From: Candidatus Doudnabacteria bacterium CG10_big_fil_rev_8_21_14_0_10_41_10
GTDB taxonomy: Bacteria > Patescibacteriota > Doudnabacteria > UBA920 > 2-01-FULL-50-11
Direction of reading: 5' to 3'
Length of the DNA: 35,700 bases
Assembly (NCBI GenBank): GCA_002773695.1
Contig: PFAJ01000017.1
Coordinates: 1 to 35,700 of the forward strand
The position numbers and the translations under genes were made by a program. Shown here one piece after another: positions 9,862 through 18,619 of the stretch (position 1 is its first letter; each line of letters starts with the position of its first letter). A model generated the notes under the pieces. It was not told the origin of the DNA. It saw only the letters and a list, made by a program, of their open reading frames with translations, and did not search any database.

Positions 9862-10650
9862 TTAATCTGTAAAATACCTCACCGCGTTTTGGAAAATCGG
9901 GAGGCCTTGAGGGGAATTAAATCCCTTTCGGCTTTCAGCCTCCCTCCCCTCGTCAGCAGGAGGTATACTAATCCGGCGCCAGTTGTAATATTGAGTCTTG
10001 AGAATATATCGTTCGGGATGAGGCATCAGTCCCAAAATTTTTCCTGACTCATTGCAAATTCCCGCAATATCGGCAACCGATCCGTTTGGATTGTTAGTAT
10101 ATGTAAAAACTATTTGATTATTCTGTTTTAGACTATCAAACACAGAATCATTTTTAACGATGAATTTTCCTTCGCCATGAGCGATTGGATATTCGACAGT
10201 TTTCCCAGACAGACCTTTCGTAAACACACACTTACTTTCCTGAACTTTTAAACCCTCCCACTGCGACATAAACTTAGCGTTGGAATTCACAATCAGACTA
10301 GCTTCTTCAGCTGGTTTTCCTCCAAAGGGCAGCAATCCGGTACGAACCAAAACCTGAAACCCGTTGCAAATTCCTATAACCAATTTATCTGAATTAACGA
10401 AAGACTGTAGTTCGTCGCCAATTCGATACAAAAGCTGGTTGGCAAGTATTTTTCCAGACATCACGTCATCGCCATAAGAAAACCCGCCGGGAATCCCCAG
10501 AATTTGATAATCGGATAACTTTTTTTCACTCGAAAAAATTTGATTGACGTGCACTATTTCGGACAATCCCTCAGCCAATTCGAAAGCAAACTGCATCTCT
10601 TCGTCGCAGTTAATACCGTCTGTTTTTAAAATAATCGCTTTAGGTTTCAT
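9862..10650 (-). CDS. purQ: phosphoribosylformylglycinamidine synthase, glutaminase subunit
   Basis: GIPGGFSYGDD, GICNGFQVLVRTGLLP, GLMPHPER motifs. Confidence 0.95.
   Translation of the reverse strand: MKPKAIILKTDGINCDEEMQFAFELAEGLSEIVHVNQIFSSEKKLSDYQILGIPGGFSYGDDVMSGKILANQLLYRIGDELQSFVNSDKLVIGICNGFQVLVRTGLLPFGGKPAEEASLIVNSNAKFMSQWEGLKVQESKCVFTKGLSGKTVEYPIAHGEGKFIVKNDSVFDSLKQNNQIVFTYTNNPNGSVADIAGICNESGKILGLMPHPERYILKTQYYNWRRISIPPADEGREAESRKGFNSPQGLPIFQNAVRYFTD
9903..9968. repeat. palindromic repeat-like insertion in frame within purQ
   Basis: GGGAGGCCTTGAGGGG...CCCTTTCGGCTTTCAGCCTCCCTCCCCTCGTCAGCAGGAGG interrupts the C-terminus (IPPADEGREAESRKGFNSPQ). Confidence 0.6.
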
Positions 10651-10663
10651 GGATTTACATTAT

Positions 10664-10775
10664 CACCCTCCCCAGCTTCGGGGAGGGTGTCCAGCCCTTT
10701 CTACGAAAGGGCTGGACGAGAAGGGATTGGAGCAAGTCCGATGCCTCTCCCCAACCCTCTCCCAAATGGGAGAGG
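10664..10775. repeat. cluster of three short hairpins between purL and purQ
   Basis: CACCCTCCCC-AGCTTC-GGGGAGGGTG (10 bp), TCCAGCCCTTTC-TAC-GAAAGGGCTGGA (12 bp), CCTCTCCC-AAAT-GGGAGAGG (8 bp), all perfect stems. Confidence 0.9.
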
Positions 10776-10783
10776 TTGAAATT

Positions 10784-13720
10784 CTAAAAATATTTACTCA
10801 TCGTCGACTTATAAACTTTTTTTAGCTCGTTGAGTTCCCCGAAGATCAATTCTTTTCCTTTAAATAAAAACTTCAAATTTTTGTCATCAGAGACTTCTCC
10901 AATTTTTGAAATCGGCAGACCGTTAAACAATTCTAAAATCTTACCCTCATCTTCCGGCGCTACTTCCACAACGAATCTCGTGTTAGATTCGGAAAACAAT
11001 ATATGATCAGCGCGGTCCAGATCCGATACTTTTTCCAGCTCAATTTTAGCGCCCATATCTCCACCAAAGCACATCTCCGCAATTGTTACTCCAATCCCAC
11101 CTTCGGAAATATCATGACTCGAACGTAACAACCCGTTTTGGATAGTCTTGTGCATCGTTTTAAAAATTTTTCGGGCGCGGATTATATCTACTTTCGGAAC
11201 CGAAGCTCCCAATTGGCCCTGCAGATCATAATAAACCGAACCTCCCAACTCGGCTTTGGTTTCGCCGATGATAAAAATGGAACTGCCCGCTTGTTTAAAA
11301 TCCGAGGAAACTGTTTTTTCTATTTCCTTAACCGGCGCAAACCCGGAAATACATAACACCGGGGGGATTTTTATTACTTTCCCGTTCGGCCCGCGATATG
11401 TACTGGACAAAGAATCTTTTCCGGACACAAGAGGCATCTTCCAAGCGGTTGTTATATCGTAACATGCATCAACCGCCTGATCGAGTTGTCCCAATTCTTC
11501 TTTTTCCGGAAACGGCCAGATAAAATTATCAAGCAATGCAATATTTTCAGGATCAACACCTGTCGCCACCATATTCCTCACGCACTCGTCAAAAGCTGAC
11601 GCTGCTCCCCAATAAGGATGGATTTTGTTATATGTTGGATTTAACCCGTGAGCCACGGCTAGACCCTTCCCCGAGCCCAACACCGGCTCAACAATCACCG
11701 CGTCGTTTGGCGCGTCCTTTTTTACCCCCGAATAAGGCTTCAACGCGGACGTTCCCATGACTTCATGGTCATAGCGTCTGACAATCGGCTCTTTGGAACA
11801 GACATTCCAATGAGCTAAGACTTTCTTAAAAATTTCATTATACGATTTAGCCCGGTCCCTCGCCTCTCCCGCCCTTCGAGCACCCTCTCCCATCCGGGAA
11901 AGCGGCGGGGTGAGACTAGAAACTTCTTGCTCCGCGAAGATAATCGGCTCACCAATATCTGGCTCTGATAATTTCGGCTCCCGCCATGCTCCCTCCATGG
12001 TTCTTTGTGGTAACCCATTGTGAATAAATTCCATCTCCAAATCGCAAACAATTTGCCCTTCCCAAGTAATTTTTAATTTCCGATCTCCCGTAAACTCTCC
12101 GATTACAACAATATCGACGTTATAGCCGCTAAATATCTTTTCAAGTTCTTTTATATCTTTAGGATCAACCGCCATAACCATACGCTCTTGCGATTCCGAA
12201 ATCCATATCTCCCATGGGGCAAGCCCTTGATATTTCAGATCAATACTTTCTAACTTTACTACAGCACCAAGTTCTTCTCCCATTTCGCCAACCGCTGAAG
12301 AATACCCCCCGGCGCCACAGTCGGTAATCGCTCGAATCAAACCTCGGTCACGCGCGATCATTATCGCGTCAAAAGTTCTTTTTTCTTCTATTGCATTTCC
12401 TATCTGCACCGCGCTTCCAGAAACCTTTTTGGTATCGGCGGTCATTTCACCTGATGAAAAAGTCGCGCCATGAATTCCATCCCGTCCGGTTTTCCCTCCC
12501 GCTGTCAAAATCAAATCTCCTTTTTTCGGTTTCGATTTTTTCGCGAATTTTTTCGGCATAATCCCGTAAGCCCCGACCAAAATAGTCGGCTTAGCCACAA
12601 AATCCGGATGGAAATGAAATGAGCCGTTATTGGTTGGGATACCCATGCGATTTCCGTAATCTTTCACCCCACGAACAATTTCTTGCGACAGTCTTCTGGG
12701 GTGGATCGAACCAAGTGGAACTTTCTCCCGTGGTAGATCCAGTGGCGCGAAACAGAAAACATCCGTGCTGATTATCGTCTTTGCCCCCTGACCAGTTCCG
12801 ACAATATCTCGAAAAACCCCTCCACTGCCGGTCATAGCCCCACCATAAGGCTCAATCGCCGAAGGAGAATTATGAGTTTCCCCTTTACCACTCACCGCCA
12901 AATCATCAAAAAATTCAATCACTCCGGAATTGTCTTCAAAAACTGAAATAACCTTACTGGAATTAATTTCCTTAGTCGCATTTTTAATTCGACTCATTAA
13001 CGATGGTTTTTCTTTACCATCGATTATAAGTTTGGCTTTAAAAGTTTTATGGACACAGTGTTCTGACCATGTTTGTGCCAACATTTCCACTTCCAAATCA
13101 GTTGGGTCTCGGTCAAGTTTTTTGAAATGATTTTGAATAATTTTCATTTCCTCTAAATTCAACCACAACCGATTATTACTCAGCTCTATTAGTTGCTCAT
13201 CAGACATTTCTCTCATAGAAACCGTTTGGGTTTGCGCGGGAGAACTGCCAATAATTAAAGTCTCCTCCGGTTTTTGTAATATATATTGAACGGTTTTATT
13301 CATCAATAATTGTTCGGCAATTTTTTGTACTTCATTCGTGCTAACATTTCCTTTAAATATATATCGCTTCCCGGTCCCTGCCGCGATTAAACCGTCAATT
13401 CCCAAATCAGAAACGGCTTTCGTAACAGAATCAATTTCCGTATCCATAACTCCGGGCTTTAGCGCAACCTCGATCGCTTTATCGGTTTCTCTTATTACTT
13501 GTTCGTCGAGCGCATAATCTTGCCATAGTTTTTCTACTAAAAGTTTTTCAACAATACTATGCAGCAATTGTTTATCGTCAATGCCTTCTAGTTTGTAAAC
13601 TTTAATAACTCGGATATCGTCGACTTTTCCCAAATTTAAATGGGCGATACTTTTTTTCAAAGCGTCGCCCTCTGCGTCCAAAAACTCTTTTTTTGTTACC
13701 ACTTCGATTCGATGAAGCAT
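10784..13720 (-). CDS. purL: phosphoribosylformylglycinamidine synthase with N-terminal PurS-like region(s) fused to PurL
   Basis: N-terminus MLHRIEVVTKKEFLDAEGDAL... is PurS-like; PurL motifs EHCVHKTF, GETHNSPSAIEPYGGA, GKDSLSSTY. The track ORF extends to 13783, but residues 1-21 lie in repeat-like DNA; MLHRIEV at 13720 is preferred. Confidence 0.92.
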   Translation of the reverse strand: MLHRIEVVTKKEFLDAEGDALKKSIAHLNLGKVDDIRVIKVYKLEGIDDKQLLHSIVEKLLVEKLWQDYALDEQVIRETDKAIEVALKPGVMDTEIDSVTKAVSDLGIDGLIAAGTGKRYIFKGNVSTNEVQKIAEQLLMNKTVQYILQKPEETLIIGSSPAQTQTVSMREMSDEQLIELSNNRLWLNLEEMKIIQNHFKKLDRDPTDLEVEMLAQTWSEHCVHKTFKAKLIIDGKEKPSLMSRIKNATKEINSSKVISVFEDNSGVIEFFDDLAVSGKGETHNSPSAIEPYGGAMTGSGGVFRDIVGTGQGAKTIISTDVFCFAPLDLPREKVPLGSIHPRRLSQEIVRGVKDYGNRMGIPTNNGSFHFHPDFVAKPTILVGAYGIMPKKFAKKSKPKKGDLILTAGGKTGRDGIHGATFSSGEMTADTKKVSGSAVQIGNAIEEKRTFDAIMIARDRGLIRAITDCGAGGYSSAVGEMGEELGAVVKLESIDLKYQGLAPWEIWISESQERMVMAVDPKDIKELEKIFSGYNVDIVVIGEFTGDRKLKITWEGQIVCDLEMEFIHNGLPQRTMEGAWREPKLSEPDIGEPIIFAEQEVSSLTPPLSRMGEGARRAGEARDRAKSYNEIFKKVLAHWNVCSKEPIVRRYDHEVMGTSALKPYSGVKKDAPNDAVIVEPVLGSGKGLAVAHGLNPTYNKIHPYWGAASAFDECVRNMVATGVDPENIALLDNFIWPFPEKEELGQLDQAVDACYDITTAWKMPLVSGKDSLSSTYRGPNGKVIKIPPVLCISGFAPVKEIEKTVSSDFKQAGSSIFIIGETKAELGGSVYYDLQGQLGASVPKVDIIRARKIFKTMHKTIQNGLLRSSHDISEGGIGVTIAEMCFGGDMGAKIELEKVSDLDRADHILFSESNTRFVVEVAPEDEGKILELFNGLPISKIGEVSDDKNLKFLFKGKELIFGELNELKKVYKSTMSKYF
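11850..11925. repeat. palindromic repeat-like insertion in frame within purL
   Basis: CGCCTCTCCCGCCCTTCGAGCACCCTCTCCCATCCGGGAAAGCGGCGGGGTGAG encodes LTPPLSRMGEGARRAGEARDRA; resembles the purL-purQ intergenic repeat (GCCTCTCCCCAACCCTCTCCCAAATGGGAGAGG). Confidence 0.65.
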
Positions 13721-13728
13721 GTTTTTCG

Positions 13729-13828
13729 TCATTTCGGATGCCACGGAGAGCAATCCGGAACCTATAATTCCCCGATCCCTCACCTCGCTTTGCGAGCGAA
13801 GCGAGCGGATAAAACCCTGGATGACACC
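13729..13828. repeat. palindromic repeat element at the purM-purL junction
   Basis: GTCATTTCGGATGCC...CTCGCTTTGCGAGCGAAGCGAG...CCCTGGATGAC; imperfect terminal inverted repeats, same style as the 30343-30434 element. Confidence 0.65.
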
Positions 13829-13834
13829 CGAGGT

Positions 13835-14893
13835 TTACTCAAATATAACTCCTCTTTCTCCTTCCTCAACACTACCAATTTCAAACGTCCTCATACCATA
13901 CTTTTCGAACACTTGTCGAATCTCTTTAGATTTTTCAAGCTCACAAACCAACACCAAACCGACACCCATATTAAAAGTTCTTCTCATTTCATTATCTTCA
14001 ATACCGCCCTCTTTTTGAATGTGTAAAAAAATCGGCAACGTTTCCCAGGATCCCAATTTTATCTTCGCTTGGACATGCTCTGGTAATATCCTCACAACAT
14101 TGCCCGGCAAACCCCCGCCGGTAATATGCGCGATCCCTTTAATGACTTTTTTTGAAAACAATTCGGTAAGAGGTTTTGTATAATTTCTGTGAGGTGTGAG
14201 CAATTCTTCCCCTAATGATTTTCCCGAAAATGGAACTTGACCAGTTAAACTATATTTTTTATCCCCAAAAAAAACTCTATTAACCATTGAAAACCCGTTT
14301 GTGTGAAGACCTGAAGAAGAAACTCCAACTAAAGTGTCTCCCGGTTTAATATTTACACCAGTGATAACATTATCCAAATCAACAACCCCTCTTATATTCC
14401 CTACCAAATCAAAGTGACCTTCTTGGTAAACTTTCGGCATCTCCGCAACCTCACCATAATGCAAAATCAACCCGGCGTTCTCACAAGCCCTCGCAACTCC
14501 TGAAATTATTTCTACCACGATTCTTGGTTCCAATTTCTCAACCGCGATATAGTCACCGAAAACCAGCGGGATGGCGCCTTGCGCCAAAATATCGCCACAA
14601 CTATGCCCGACCATATCATGCCCAACCGTATCATAGCGACCCATCATGTGCGCGATTTTCACTTTTGTTCCAACACTGTCAATACTTTCAACGTCGGCAA
14701 AATTTTCTATTCCTAATTTCTTAGCGGCTTTTGCGGTATGAAAAACCGCCCCAAAAGATCCCAAGCCCGCGACAACACAATCGGCAAACTGAGATTTTGC
14801 GTTAGTCTCTTTTATAATTTTGGCAAACTCATCCTTGGCACGTTCGTACGCATCTATATCTACCCCGGCTTGCGCGTAAGTTAACTTGCTCAT
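13835..14893 (-). CDS. purM: phosphoribosylformylglycinamidine cyclo-ligase
   Basis: TYAQAGVDIDAYERA, SIDSVGTKVKIA, HITGGGLPGNVVRILP. Confidence 0.96.
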   Translation of the reverse strand: MSKLTYAQAGVDIDAYERAKDEFAKIIKETNAKSQFADCVVAGLGSFGAVFHTAKAAKKLGIENFADVESIDSVGTKVKIAHMMGRYDTVGHDMVGHSCGDILAQGAIPLVFGDYIAVEKLEPRIVVEIISGVARACENAGLILHYGEVAEMPKVYQEGHFDLVGNIRGVVDLDNVITGVNIKPGDTLVGVSSSGLHTNGFSMVNRVFFGDKKYSLTGQVPFSGKSLGEELLTPHRNYTKPLTELFSKKVIKGIAHITGGGLPGNVVRILPEHVQAKIKLGSWETLPIFLHIQKEGGIEDNEMRRTFNMGVGLVLVCELEKSKEIRQVFEKYGMRTFEIGSVEEGERGVIFE

Positions 14894-14895
14894 AG

Positions 14896-14959
14896 ATTTA
14901 AGAATTAAGATTTATGATTTAAGAATCATTCTTAAATCTTACCTCATAAATCGTAAATC
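14896..14959. repeat. AT-rich palindromic element between purH and purM
   Basis: Core GATTTAAGAAT-C-ATTCTTAAATC (14916-14938), flanked by a further imperfect AGATTTA...TAAATCT inverted repeat. Confidence 0.7.
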
Positions 14960-14966
14960 TGAATTA

Positions 14967-16523
14967 TTAATGCCTAAATTCTCTTATTCCGGTAAATACC
15001 ATACTCAATCCTTTTTCATCCGCCGCGGCGATTACTTCTTCATCCTTAATTGATCCTCCTGGCTGGATTATCGCCTTTATTCCAGCGTCCGCGATCTGGT
15101 CTATACTGTCGCGGAATGGAAAAAACGCGTCTGACCCAAGCACTGCGCCAATTTCGCGGCCACCAGCTTTTTTTATAGCAATTTCTACGGAATCAACTCG
15201 CGACATCTGCCCCGCCCCCGCCCCCACTAACATTTTATCTTTAACCAAAACTATCGCGTTTGATTTCACGTGCCTGCATACCTTGAAGGCAAATAACATA
15301 TCATCGATCTGTGTTTGATCCGGTTTAAGTTTGGTTACAATTTTCAAATCATCCTTGGAGATATTTTTCCGATCAAAATCCTGTTCCAATATTCCCCCCA
15401 CAACTTTTCGATAATCCTTAAGTCCTGCTTGTTTTTTAAATTCGCCTAATTTTAATAAACGCAGATTTTTCTTCTGTTTTAAAACTGTCAAAGCTTTCGG
15501 ATCAAAATCCGGCGCCAGAACAATTTCCATAAATATCTTATTGACCTTTTCCGCAATACTTTTAGTACAATTCCGGTTCATTGCGATAATTCCACCAAAC
15601 GCTGACCTCGGGTCTCCTTGATATGCTTTTTCATACGCTTCGTCAATATCTTTTCCAACAGCGCAACCGGCCGGGTTTGTATGTTTGACAACAGATACTG
15701 TCGGCTCTTCGAACTCTTTTACCAAATTTAGCGCCGAATCCGCGTCCAAGATATTGTTATAAGAAAGTTTCTTTCCATGCAATATTTCTGCTTTTGCTAT
15801 AGAGGTTTCAAAAACACTGGTATCTTCGTAAAATGAAGCGGACTGATGCGGATTTTCTCCGTAACGCAAGTCGTAAAGCTTTTGAAATTGTATTGTGAGT
15901 CCCTCCTCCCATCTCTGAGGAGAGGATGCCTGAAAGGCAGGTGAGGAGTCTTTTGATTCAAAATATTCTGCAATTGCTTTGTCGTATTCGCTCGTCCTTT
16001 TAAAAACTTTCAAAGCAAGGAGCTTTTTCGTTTCCATCGAAACTTCCCCTTTTTTTAACTGATCGACAATTTTTTTGTAATCTTGAGGATCACAAACAAC
16101 TACTATATGTTTGTGATTTTTTGCGGCGGACCGAAGCATTGTCGGCCCCCCGATATCAATCATTTCAATTGCCTCACTCTCTTTCAAGTCTGGTTTTGCA
16201 ACCACCTGTTCAAACGGATAAAGGTTAATAACCACCATATCAATCATTGAAATATTATTATTCTTGGCATCCCGCATGTGCGAAATATCATCTCGATCGG
16301 CCAAAATTCCGCCGTGAATTTTTGGATGCAAAGTTTTTACTCGTCCGTGCATGATTTCAGGAAACCCGGTAACCGAGCTTGCGGTTTTAACCGCAATGCC
16401 CGCGTCTAAAATTTCCTTATAAGTCCCTCCGGTAGAAATAATCTCCCAACCAAAATCGGCCAGCTGCCTGGCAAATTCCACAATCCCGGTTTTGTCGTAT
16501 ACGCTTATTAGAGCTCGTGGCAT
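14967..16523 (-). CDS. purH: bifunctional AICAR formyltransferase/IMP cyclohydrolase
   Basis: ALISVYDKTGIVEFARQL, GRVKTLHPKIHGGIL, DLRYGENPHQSASFY, IIQPGGSIKDEEVI. Confidence 0.97.
   Translation of the reverse strand: MPRALISVYDKTGIVEFARQLADFGWEIISTGGTYKEILDAGIAVKTASSVTGFPEIMHGRVKTLHPKIHGGILADRDDISHMRDAKNNNISMIDMVVINLYPFEQVVAKPDLKESEAIEMIDIGGPTMLRSAAKNHKHIVVVCDPQDYKKIVDQLKKGEVSMETKKLLALKVFKRTSEYDKAIAEYFESKDSSPAFQASSPQRWEEGLTIQFQKLYDLRYGENPHQSASFYEDTSVFETSIAKAEILHGKKLSYNNILDADSALNLVKEFEEPTVSVVKHTNPAGCAVGKDIDEAYEKAYQGDPRSAFGGIIAMNRNCTKSIAEKVNKIFMEIVLAPDFDPKALTVLKQKKNLRLLKLGEFKKQAGLKDYRKVVGGILEQDFDRKNISKDDLKIVTKLKPDQTQIDDMLFAFKVCRHVKSNAIVLVKDKMLVGAGAGQMSRVDSVEIAIKKAGGREIGAVLGSDAFFPFRDSIDQIADAGIKAIIQPGGSIKDEEVIAAADEKGLSMVFTGIREFRH
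15897..15952. repeat. palindromic repeat-like insertion in frame within purH
   Basis: GTCCCTCCTCCCATCTCTGAGGAGAGGATGCCTGAAAGGCAGGTGAGGAGTC encodes KDSSPAFQASSPQRWEEGL at the interdomain region. Confidence 0.65.
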
Positions 16524-16546
16524 TTTTTTTCTTCTTTTTTTAAAAT

Positions 16547-16605
16547 AAAGGGGTGAGAAGGGTTATGAGGAAATTTCGAATCATAACTCCCTGTGATCAC
16601 CTTTT
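16547..16605. repeat. long imperfect hairpin between purN and purH
   Basis: AAAGGGGTGAGAAGGGTTATGA ... TCATAACTCCCTGTGATCACCTTTT inverted repeat. Confidence 0.65.
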
Positions 16606-16625
16606 ATCTTAAGAGAGAAATTAAT

Positions 16626-17234
16626 TTACTTTTTACTATAAACCAAATCCGATATATCCCCTCCGGCAAAACGAATAAGTCCTTCAATTATTATCTCCTG
16701 CTCCTTGGCCTGGACTTTCGGCTTCAAGGTTTCCGGTGTTTCCCCCGGTTCAATCGGCACTTTCGCCTGCAAAATTATCGGCCCGGTATCCACACCCTCG
16801 TCAATAAAATGTAAGGTAGCGCCAGTTTGTTTTTCATGAGCATCTAGCACTGCTTTATGTACATCCAAATCCATCCCAGGATATTTAGGCAACAGCGACG
16901 GGTGAATATTTATTATCCGATTTTTATAAGGAGTAATAAGCGCTTGTGTAATAATCCGCATATAACCAATCAATAAAATCAAACCAATTTTGTGCTCCTG
17001 ACAAAGCCTTAAACACTCTTCGTCAAATTCTTTTTTCTTTTTACCTTTCGGATTAAGAAAAATCGTTTTGTAATCGGCATCACGCGCACGTTTCAAAATC
17101 CCCGAGTCTTTTTTGTCAGACATTACAAACTTCAAATCAATATACGCAAGACGACCTGCCTTTTTTTCATCGATTATCGCCTGCAAATCGGTGCCGTTGG
17201 TCGATCCAAAAACGGCGAGGTTTACTTTATTCAT
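16626..17234 (-). CDS. purN: phosphoribosylglycinamide formyltransferase
   Basis: NIHPSLLPKYPG, GATLHFIDEGVDTGPII. Confidence 0.96.
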   Translation of the reverse strand: MNKVNLAVFGSTNGTDLQAIIDEKKAGRLAYIDLKFVMSDKKDSGILKRARDADYKTIFLNPKGKKKKEFDEECLRLCQEHKIGLILLIGYMRIITQALITPYKNRIINIHPSLLPKYPGMDLDVHKAVLDAHEKQTGATLHFIDEGVDTGPIILQAKVPIEPGETPETLKPKVQAKEQEIIIEGLIRFAGGDISDLVYSKK

Positions 17235-17239
17235 ATTTC

Positions 17240-17325
17240 TTACACTCCCCTTCTTTACAAGGAGGAGTTGAGGGAGATTCTTTTTATTTTACTTAATGCA
17301 CCCTCCTAACCCCTAATCCCTCTTA
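17240..17325. repeat. GC-rich palindromic repeat remnants at the purN-purD junction
   Basis: ACTCCCCTTCTTTACAAGGAGGAGTTGAGGGAG and CACCCTCCTAACCCCTAATCCCTCTTA; the latter contains the purD stop. Confidence 0.45.
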
Positions 17326-18619
17326 ATATACCAATTCTCTTCTCAATTAATTCTTTTGTTCCAATATCTTCTCGATGGAAAACCGGCCCTGTAATTTTTT
17401 TAATCTCTGTCTCAACCTTTTCTTCCGCTTTATATAAATCGGGGTCTGTGCCGACCAAAGCAATCGCCCGGGAACCGGCCAAATACAACCCATTCTCTTT
17501 TTCGTTAACTGAAGCAAAATAAATTTTTACCTTGCTTGTATCGATTTTTGAAATATCAACCAACTTGTCTTTAACCGCACTGGTTGGGTAACCTTCAGGT
17601 ACAATATATTTACAAACAGTCGCTTGTTCTAAAAATTCTGGAACGATTTGATCTAGGGTCCCGTCAATTACCGCTTCGCACACTTTTACAAAATTCGATT
17701 TTAAAACCGGCAAAATATTTATCGCTTCCGGATCTCCAAATCGCGCGTTGTATTCTATTAACCTCACGCCATCTTTTACAGCGATAAATCCGCCATACAA
17801 AACTCCTTTATAATCCATTCCGAATTTTTTCTTTAATGCTTTTGCCACTTGCTCGTTTATACTGCGCGAGGCTTTGATATCGCTTTCCTGTAAAAATGGC
17901 AAAGATCCGTCCGCCATGGAGTACGAACCCATGCCACCGGTGTTTGGGCCCTCGTCGCCGACAAACGCTCGTTTGTGGTCTTGCACCGCCGGAAAATGCA
18001 ACAGATGGTCGCCGTCACACAGGCTAATTAAACTAAATTCTTGTCCAACTAATTTTTCTTCCAGCACGACTTTTCCGTCTTTTTTAATTAACGTTTCTGT
18101 GCGATCAATCCCTTCTTCATAACTTGCGAAATGATCGCCTTGTACTAAAACCCCTTTTCCACAGGTTAATCCGTCGGGTTTGATAACAAACTGGCCAACC
18201 TCTTTCACCCATTCTGCCAACCCTTCATTATTTTTAAAAACTTTAAATTTCGGATTGCCGAAAATATTAAACTCTTCCAACAGGTCACGGGTAAAAGATT
18301 TGCTCGATTCAAGTTGTGCCAACTTTTTTAACGGACCAACCGACGGCATCCCAGCTTTTTCCAAAGCATCGACAACCCCGACTGACAAAGGCAACTCCGG
18401 GCTAATCACCGCAAAATCCACTTTTTGCGCCTTGGCAAACACCACAATCGACCCGAGATCGTCAAGTTTTCCAACTTCATAAGCAGAAGTTACTTTTTTT
18501 ATTCCCGGATTGTCAGACGAACCAAAACAAACTACATCGCAAGAAGTCGCGCTTCGCTTTAGCGTTTCTGCGATACAATGCCCTCGAGCCTCTGAACCAA
18601 CCAATAATATTTTTTTCAT
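17306..18619 (-). CDS. purD: phosphoribosylamine-glycine ligase
   Basis: VIKPDGLTCGKGV, GPNTGGMGSYS, LIEYNARFGDPEA. Confidence 0.96.
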   Translation of the reverse strand: MKKILLVGSEARGHCIAETLKRSATSCDVVCFGSSDNPGIKKVTSAYEVGKLDDLGSIVVFAKAQKVDFAVISPELPLSVGVVDALEKAGMPSVGPLKKLAQLESSKSFTRDLLEEFNIFGNPKFKVFKNNEGLAEWVKEVGQFVIKPDGLTCGKGVLVQGDHFASYEEGIDRTETLIKKDGKVVLEEKLVGQEFSLISLCDGDHLLHFPAVQDHKRAFVGDEGPNTGGMGSYSMADGSLPFLQESDIKASRSINEQVAKALKKKFGMDYKGVLYGGFIAVKDGVRLIEYNARFGDPEAINILPVLKSNFVKVCEAVIDGTLDQIVPEFLEQATVCKYIVPEGYPTSAVKDKLVDISKIDTSKVKIYFASVNEKENGLYLAGSRAIALVGTDPDLYKAEEKVETEIKKITGPVFHREDIGTKELIEKRIGILRGIRG

